Part shown: piece by piece, positions 52,602 to 57,595 of the stretch | How the letters are laid out: every line of letters begins with the position of its first letter | Position numbering within the stretch: the first letter of the stretch is position 1 | From: JABSOG01 sp041583135 | GTDB taxonomy: Bacteria; Pseudomonadota; Gammaproteobacteria; Enterobacterales; Alteromonadaceae | Direction: 5' to 3' | Assembly (NCBI GenBank): GCA_041583135.1 | Contig: JBFHGJ010000028.1 | Coordinates: 1-57,595 of the forward strand | Length of the DNA: 57,595 nucleotides | Made by a program: the position numbers and the translations under genes | The notes under the pieces: generated by a model | What the model saw: the letters and a program-made list of their open reading frames with translations, nothing else | Database searches by the model: none | What the model was told of the DNA's origin: nothing

Positions 52602-52627
52602 ATTGAGGCGCCATCTGGCGCCTCAAT
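52602..52627. terminator. Strong hairpin between pilU and the convergent gene
   Basis: ATTGAGGCGCCA and TGGCGCCTCAAT form a 12-bp perfect inverted repeat with a very small centre, spanning the stop codon of the leftward gene at 52623. A weaker hairpin (52570-52589) lies beside it. Likely bidirectional terminator. Confidence 0.6.
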
Positions 52628-53681
52628 CCTTATAAATATCGCCTTTTTGATAACTGCCTCGACCACCGCTATTGAGCTTCTTCAAGCTTCTCTTTGCAAT
52701 ACTGCGCAAATCATCGTACTGAGTATTGTCGCGAACATACTCCAGCGTCTGTTTGTATCTGGTACTGCCGCTTCTAGCGAGCACTTTAACGCCGATTATA
52801 AGTGCGTTAGTGTAGAGTTCATTATTGTACTCTGTCATGAGTCGCTCAGCGAGTAGATCCAGATCTTGCAGTTTCAAGCTCGCGCGCTTGGCTTTTAGTG
52901 CTTCGAGATAACGTTCAAGTTCATAGGGGTAGTTTGACATCATAGGGTGACCTGTGAACTTACCTTGCTTATCGGCTGGCAAGATTCCAGATAACACCCA
53001 TTGCATGGCATTTTTGCTAAACTGAAAGTGCAACTTGCCGCTGTTTTTATAGTGCAATTCTATAATGGCACGATTTATTGCATCTTTGAGCACATTGCCT
53101 TCATGGTTGTATGCCATAGTGACTTTCTGCGGCTCGCCTACCTTCGCCAGCACTGTATTGATATCGCTGAGCAATTTGACTTGCTTGAATAGGGGTTTTG
53201 CTAATACAGGCAAGTTGTCACGATATTGCTGAAGTTCCGTTTTGAACTTATCCAATTCTAACTCGTTTGGTTTATATGGTGGTGCTGACATGCCTAGACT
53301 GCGCAGCGCCCGCTTGACATGGTTCTTAGATGAATTAATCAGGTCTTTATAGTTTGCGGCTTCAGTCAATACCGGGGCGTATCGTTTACTGCCACTTTGC
53401 CCTATTGCTCTGGCCAGCCAGGCGATGGTGTCGCTTTCTAATCTATGCTTGCCGTGCAAAGATAGATACATTCGCTCAGCTGCAATATCGAGCAGTTCTT
53501 GTTTGATGATTCGATGATGAAAAATACTAAATGCCGCTCTTTTGACTGCCTCCGTATCATCACTTATCAGCAATTGCGCGTAAATTCTAAGTTCAGGTGA
53601 GAGTTTTTCAGTAATGGCTGCCGCCGATGTCGATAAGCACATGATGGCTGTTAGCATCAGAGCTTTGGTGATTTTTAACAT
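52623..53681 (-). CDS. Exported helical-repeat (HEAT-like) protein of unknown function
   Basis: This encodes 352 residues from the ATG at 53681, with AAGGAG on the minus strand upstream; the open frame reaches 53732 inside the next gene. A signal peptide (about 1-22, CLSTSAAA) precedes helical repeats resembling HEAT units (TEAVKRAAFSIFHHR, SGSKRYAPVLTEAANYKD, SGSTRYKQTLEYVRDN). No family recognised. It is 30 bases after an AEC transporter gene. Confidence 0.65.
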   Translation of the reverse strand: MLKITKALMLTAIMCLSTSAAAITEKLSPELRIYAQLLISDDTEAVKRAAFSIFHHRIIKQELLDIAAERMYLSLHGKHRLESDTIAWLARAIGQSGSKRYAPVLTEAANYKDLINSSKNHVKRALRSLGMSAPPYKPNELELDKFKTELQQYRDNLPVLAKPLFKQVKLLSDINTVLAKVGEPQKVTMAYNHEGNVLKDAINRAIIELHYKNSGKLHFQFSKNAMQWVLSGILPADKQGKFTGHPMMSNYPYELERYLEALKAKRASLKLQDLDLLAERLMTEYNNELYTNALIIGVKVLARSGSTRYKQTLEYVRDNTQYDDLRSIAKRSLKKLNSGGRGSYQKGDIYKD

Positions 53682-53710
53682 AGATACAATCTCCTTTTTG
53701 ACAATTTCAG

Positions 53711-54646
53711 TCACAATAAAAACATTAGCCAACCGCTAATGGTAAATAAGCATAGCACAGTGGTCACCACAACCACGCTGGCGGTAAGCGCTTCATGTTG
53801 TTTTTGACCAATGGCTACCATATAGGCATTCACCCCAGTCGGTGAAGCTGAGAGTATCACGGCCAAGGCGGTAAGTTGTTGATCAAGTTCAAATAGGTAG
53901 GTCGCGCTGAGCCAAACACCAAGGGGCATTAGGATGAGTTTGACTGTGCTCATGGCCAAAATGGCATTGATTTTACCCTTGACACTGTAGAAGTACAAAG
54001 AACTACCCAGCACGATTAACGCGCAGGTGATCCCCGGTTTTCCCAACATTTTTAGCGCGGCGGCGATATCTGGCGCCAATCCCAAGCCGGTTAGGTTATA
54101 GAGCATACCGCCAAAGATACTGGCCAAAATCGGGTTTTTGATCATTTGCCAGAGCTTGTGCAATAGTGCCGTCAACGGGTTACCACCGGAAGATTGGCCT
54201 AAGCTGCCGCAAAAGCTGGTAAAGCCAATCATGATAAGGCCATGAAAGCTCAAGATCATAAATACATGGGGCACCAAAGCTTCGCCGAGTGCCGCCAGTG
54301 TTACCGGCAAACCGAGTAACACAACATTGGAATAGGCATTGCCCATAGCGAACACGGCGGCAGGGCCAATCGCTTTGGGTTGTTGGCTAAAAAAGTAATG
54401 ATAGAGCAGGGCGAGCGCATAGGTGCTTATCACCGGCAGATAAAACGCCCCAAGCACTTTGGGGTTAAATACCTCTGCCATTGGGTTTGTGGCCATGGTG
54501 ACGAACAAAAATGCCGGTAAGATCAGATTAAAGGTAAGCTTGCTCAAGCCTTCAATTTGACTGCGGGATAAGAAGCCGCTGCGGGCGCATAGATAGCCGA
54601 CCATGGCGACGCTCAGCACCGGAAAAATTATCGAAAATACGTTCAC
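53711..54646 (-). CDS. AEC family (auxin efflux carrier-type) transporter
   Basis: This encodes 311 residues with about ten membrane helices in two five-helix halves. FNLILPAFLFVTMATNP and the central MGNAYSNVVLLGLPVTLAALG and ASPTGVNAYMVAIGQ segments, with helix-breaking Pro/Asn/Gly, match the membrane transport (PF03547) family. Substrate unknown, commonly an organic acid. It is 5 bases from ruvX. Confidence 0.87.
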   Translation of the reverse strand: MNVFSIIFPVLSVAMVGYLCARSGFLSRSQIEGLSKLTFNLILPAFLFVTMATNPMAEVFNPKVLGAFYLPVISTYALALLYHYFFSQQPKAIGPAAVFAMGNAYSNVVLLGLPVTLAALGEALVPHVFMILSFHGLIMIGFTSFCGSLGQSSGGNPLTALLHKLWQMIKNPILASIFGGMLYNLTGLGLAPDIAAALKMLGKPGITCALIVLGSSLYFYSVKGKINAILAMSTVKLILMPLGVWLSATYLFELDQQLTALAVILSASPTGVNAYMVAIGQKQHEALTASVVVVTTVLCLFTISGWLMFLL

Positions 54647-54651
54647 GACAG

Positions 54652-55098
54652 TTACTGATATTGCGTTTCGAACCAGCTTTCTAAGATAAGAATAGCGGAG
54701 ATATTATCGACTTTACCTTTGCTTAGGTTTTTATAACCACCTTTTTCAAATAGGCGCTGTTTGGCGTCGGCAGTCGAAAGGCGTTCATCTTGATTTTCCA
54801 CCGCAATGCCGAAGCGCGACCCTAGGCGGTTACCGAATTTACGGGCCATTAAGGTCAGTTGTTGTTCACTGCCATCCATATTGAGTGGCAAACCTACGAC
54901 CAAAAGATCCGGTTGCCATTGCTCGATAAGCTGTTCAATTTGTTGCCAGTCGGGAATACCGTCACGGGCCTTGAGTGCTATGAGTGGGCTTGCGGTGCCG
55001 GTGATCTCTTGACCGACGGCAACGCCGATGCTTTTTGAGCCGAAGTCAAACCCCAGCACGGTGCGTTCACCGGCTGGTTTGAATTTGCGTTTTGCCAA
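54652..55098 (-). CDS. ruvX: RuvX/YqgF family pre-16S rRNA nuclease
   Basis: This encodes 148 residues. VLGFDFGSKSIGVAVGQ carries the first catalytic Asp, LLVVGLPLNMDGSE the second strand, and VENQDERLSTADA the Glu/Asp; KVDNISAILILESWF follows. RNase H-like fold; involved in 16S rRNA 5' processing. It is 2 bases after yqgE, the conserved order. Confidence 0.94.
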   Translation of the reverse strand: MAKRKFKPAGERTVLGFDFGSKSIGVAVGQEITGTASPLIALKARDGIPDWQQIEQLIEQWQPDLLVVGLPLNMDGSEQQLTLMARKFGNRLGSRFGIAVENQDERLSTADAKQRLFEKGGYKNLSKGKVDNISAILILESWFETQYQ

Positions 55099-55100
55099 GG

Positions 55101-55751
55101 TTAAGCGTGTCCTACTTCTGATGACATTTGGCGCATATCGACGCCAAGTTTTTCTGCCGCCCTTTCCCAGCGTAAATGAGGCGGGGTGTTAAACAACAGC
55201 TCGGGGTCTGCTGGAATGGTCAGCCATGAATTTTGTGCCAACTCCTGCTCTAGCTGGCCTGCTGTCCAACCGGAATAGCCCAAGGTAATGATGTAGTTTT
55301 GTGGTGAGTTGTTGTTGGCGATGGCCTCTAAAATGTCCTTGCTGGTGGTTACCATAATATCGTCAGACAAGCGTAATGAGCTGTTCCAGCCCAGTTGTGG
55401 TGAGTGCAGTACAAAGCCACGGTCAGTTTGCACTGGGCCACCGGAATAGACGATATTGGGCTGGCTGTCATCAATGGCGCTGGTATCGATGTCGATTTTA
55501 CCGAGCAGCTCTTTGACATTGATGTCGATAGGGTGGTTGATGATAAGCCCCATCGCGCCCTCGGCGCTGTGCTCACAGATATAGGTCACAGTACGTCTGA
55601 AGAACGGATCGTGTAAGGTCGGCATGGCAATGAGGAAATGATTTTCCAGACTGCCAGTGGTCAGGTCGTCAATACCCTGTGCCGGTAAATTGGCATAGGC
55701 ATTGCCCATAGGGGCTGCCAGTGATGTGCGTCTTTCTAATTCATCGTTCAT
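55101..55751 (-). CDS. yqgE: YqgE/AlgH family protein (DUF179)
   Basis: This encodes 216 residues from the ATG at 55751; a TTG at 55763 is the other choice, and neither has a strong ribosome site. The family core begins SLENHFLIAMPTLHDPFFRRTVTYICEH (quoted in part), then GAMGLIINHPIDINV and YSGGPVQTDRGFVLH. About 30 residues precede the usual family start, so a later start is possible. Role unknown; conserved with ruvX. Confidence 0.9.
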   Translation of the reverse strand: MNDELERRTSLAAPMGNAYANLPAQGIDDLTTGSLENHFLIAMPTLHDPFFRRTVTYICEHSAEGAMGLIINHPIDINVKELLGKIDIDTSAIDDSQPNIVYSGGPVQTDRGFVLHSPQLGWNSSLRLSDDIMVTTSKDILEAIANNNSPQNYIITLGYSGWTAGQLEQELAQNSWLTIPADPELLFNTPPHLRWERAAEKLGVDMRQMSSEVGHA

Positions 55752-55796
55752 AATATAGGCCAATCTGTTTAATAGGATTTAGACTGCGATTTTGTC

Positions 55797-56768
55797 TTAA
55801 TCGTTCAGTCGTGCCAGTTTTTGCTCAATGGTATCAAATAATTTGCCTGTGATATCAACATCATAAGCACCTTCAATCTCTTTGATACAGGTTGGACTGG
55901 TAACGTTGATTTCCGTCAACTTATCGCCAATGACGTCTAGCCCGACAAAGATCAGCCCTTTTTCTTTAAGTGTAGGCCCTACTTGCGCTGCGATCCATCT
56001 GTCGGTGTCAGATAATGGTTGAGCAACACCCGTTCCACCGGCGGCCAAGTTGCCACGAGTTTCGCCTTTGGCCGGGATCCGCGCCAAACAATAATCAATC
56101 GGTTCGCCGTCGATAACCAAAATACGCTTATCGCCGTTGCTGATATCCGGGATGAATTGTTGCACCATTGCAAACTGTTGACCGTGATGGGTTAACGTTT
56201 CGGTGATCACCCCAAAGTTTGGGTCACCCTGTTTGACTCGAAAGATAGAAGCGCCACCCATACCATCTAGGGGCTTTACAATAACATCTTGGTATTGCTC
56301 ATAAAACTGCTTTATTTTTGCCGCGCTGCGAGTGACCAAAGTGGGCGGTGTACATTGCGGGAACCAAGCGGTATAGAGCTTTTCATTGGCATCACGCAGG
56401 CTTTGTGGCTTATTGACGATTAAAGTGCCTTGCTGCTCTGCCTGCTCAAGAATATAAGTGGCGTAAACATATTCAGTGTCAAATGGCGGGTCTTTACGCA
56501 TAAGTACAACATCAAGTTCGCTAAGGGCGCTATCGCAGGCGTCACCAAGTTCATACCAACGCTCGGCATCGTTGAAGACGGTTAACGGTTTGGTTAGGGC
56601 ACTGGCTTTACCATCGAGCAAATACAGGTCGCTCATCGTCATGTAGTACAACGCATAACCACGGCTTTGTGCTTCAAGCAGCATCGCAAAACTACTGTCT
56701 TTTTTGATGTTGATGTCTGATATCGGATCCATCACGATACCTAACTTAATTGGGGTCGAAAGTGCCAT
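55797..56768 (-). CDS. gshB: Glutathione synthetase
   Basis: This encodes 323 residues. The N-terminal signature is KLGIVMDPISDINIKKDSSFAMLLEAQ, followed by the ATP-grasp segments VIVKPLDGMGGASIFRV, RILVIDGEPIDYCLARIP and GLDVIGDKLTEINVTSPTCI (each quoted in part). It joins gamma-glutamylcysteine and glycine. It starts immediately after the rsmE stop. Confidence 0.95.
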   Translation of the reverse strand: MALSTPIKLGIVMDPISDINIKKDSSFAMLLEAQSRGYALYYMTMSDLYLLDGKASALTKPLTVFNDAERWYELGDACDSALSELDVVLMRKDPPFDTEYVYATYILEQAEQQGTLIVNKPQSLRDANEKLYTAWFPQCTPPTLVTRSAAKIKQFYEQYQDVIVKPLDGMGGASIFRVKQGDPNFGVITETLTHHGQQFAMVQQFIPDISNGDKRILVIDGEPIDYCLARIPAKGETRGNLAAGGTGVAQPLSDTDRWIAAQVGPTLKEKGLIFVGLDVIGDKLTEINVTSPTCIKEIEGAYDVDITGKLFDTIEQKLARLND

Positions 56769-57500
56769 TTACGCCAAATCTCCAAACTGTAGTTGTAGTG
56801 CCGATACCACACAAAGCCCTGCGGTTTCGGTTCTTAATATTCTTGGTCCAAGCTGAATGCCGTTAAACTCGGCATTTAAGGTTTGCTGTATTTCGTCATC
56901 CGACAGACCGCCCTCTGGACCGACTATCAGACGAATACCATGATGTGGTGTCTCTAAGGTCTTTATGGTGGCATTTGCCAGTGGATACAAGGTTATTTTC
57001 AATTCTTTAGTGCTTTGGCTTAACCAATCGCTCAAATTTTGTGGTGGATGAATGGTTGGAATGGTATTGCGACCGCACTGCTCACAAGCGCTAATGGCAA
57101 TTTTTTGCCATTGTTGGTGCTTTTTCTCAAGGCGCTCGCCACTTAACTTAACGCCACAGCGCTCGGTAAATAGCGGGGTGATTTCACTCACGCCAAGTTC
57201 CACCGCCTTTTGAATGGTGTAATCCATTTTGTCACCGCGACTAATACCTTGCCCCAAGTGAATGCTTAAAGGCGATTCGCTACAGCTGTCTTCAAAACTG
57301 ATGGGTGTGGCAGTAACGTTTTTCTTGTTCGCCGCCGTTATTTCTGCCAAATACTGGCCACCATGGCCGTCAAACAGCATCAGCTTATCACTGACTTGCA
57401 TTCTAAGGACTCGGCCAACGTGGGCCGCCGCTTGTTCATCGAGCGCTACGTTTTCACCTAGGGCGAGTTGAGCGCTGTGAAAAATTCGAGGTATACGCAT
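56769..57500 (-). CDS. rsmE: 16S rRNA m3U1498 methyltransferase RsmE
   Basis: This encodes 243 residues from the ATG at 57500, where MRIPRIFH matches the family start; an ATG at 57524 is also in frame. The SPOUT knot is at LIVGPEGGLSDDEI and LGPRILRTETAGL, and the N-terminal PUA-like domain has AAAHVGRVLRMQ. It methylates U1498 of 16S rRNA. It is first of the leftward rsmE-gshB-yqgE-ruvX group. Confidence 0.95.
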   Translation of the reverse strand: MRIPRIFHSAQLALGENVALDEQAAAHVGRVLRMQVSDKLMLFDGHGGQYLAEITAANKKNVTATPISFEDSCSESPLSIHLGQGISRGDKMDYTIQKAVELGVSEITPLFTERCGVKLSGERLEKKHQQWQKIAISACEQCGRNTIPTIHPPQNLSDWLSQSTKELKITLYPLANATIKTLETPHHGIRLIVGPEGGLSDDEIQQTLNAEFNGIQLGPRILRTETAGLCVVSALQLQFGDLA

Positions 57501-57595
57501 ATATTTACTTGATTTTAAAAACATTTGCTGTTGATTGAGTTGCCTGAGCGACTATTGGCAACCATTGCTTGGGCCATTTTATATGAAAACCGGAG

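Overview
The window looks like the chromosome of a marine gammaproteobacterium of the Alteromonadales type. The evidence is a complete gspC-N type II secretion operon, the housekeeping block rsmE-gshB-yqgE-ruvX facing pilT-pilU with yggS-proC-yggT-DUF4426-rdgB-hemW behind it, a ZntR-like/SO_0444-type metal efflux pair, yajQ, msrA and feoAB. No tRNA, rRNA, CRISPR array or intact insertion sequence was seen. This placement is inferred from gene order and protein resemblance only.

Layout. 1-2570 is an AT-rich, decayed edge of an accessory region: the tip of a probable polymorphic toxin with a C39-like cysteine protease fold, a candidate immunity gene, a sequence resembling an IS256-type end and a transposase remnant. 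2571-14247 is the T2SS operon gspCDEFGHIJKLMN, with most genes overlapping by a few bases. 14327-15060 holds a shared terminator hairpin, an orphan acyl carrier protein and a small acidic protein. 15295-19979 is a leftward signalling operon: MBL-fold hydrolase, CHASE2 adenylate/guanylate cyclase, GAF/HD-GYP phosphodiesterase. 20100-23112 holds a membrane SRPBCC protein and a membrane pentapeptide protein broken by a frameshift in a seven-A run. 23283-26036 is feoAB under a probable Fur box, with a small membrane protein.

26253-34138 holds a GNAT enzyme, a Qnr-like pentapeptide protein, an operon pairing a TPR/beta-barrel outer-membrane protein with an exported FecR-domain protein (candidate type XI secretion pair), a DUF885 metallopeptidase lipoprotein, a chromosomal TraT lipoprotein and a formyltransferase. 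34211-37066 has the MerR/SO_0444 efflux operon with a textbook long-spacer promoter, then panE and a VanZ-like gene. 37168-40681 has yajQ, msrA, a 32-residue CPYC membrane mini-protein, a small conserved-looking protein and a FapA-type protein. 40795-45955 holds two DUF1566/Lcl proteins, yggN, and a Fic antitoxin/truncated Fic module inserted at the 3' end of yggN between 75-bp direct repeats.

45967-57500 is conserved core: hemW, rdgB, DUF4426, yggT, proC and yggS to the left of the divergent pilT-pilU pair, then a HEAT-like exported protein, an AEC transporter, ruvX, yqgE, gshB and rsmE, all read leftward. The most interesting parts are the TPR-barrel/FecR pair, the CPYC mini-protein beside msrA, the Fic insertion with its target duplication, the frameshifted pentapeptide gene and the MBL/cyclase/HD-GYP operon.
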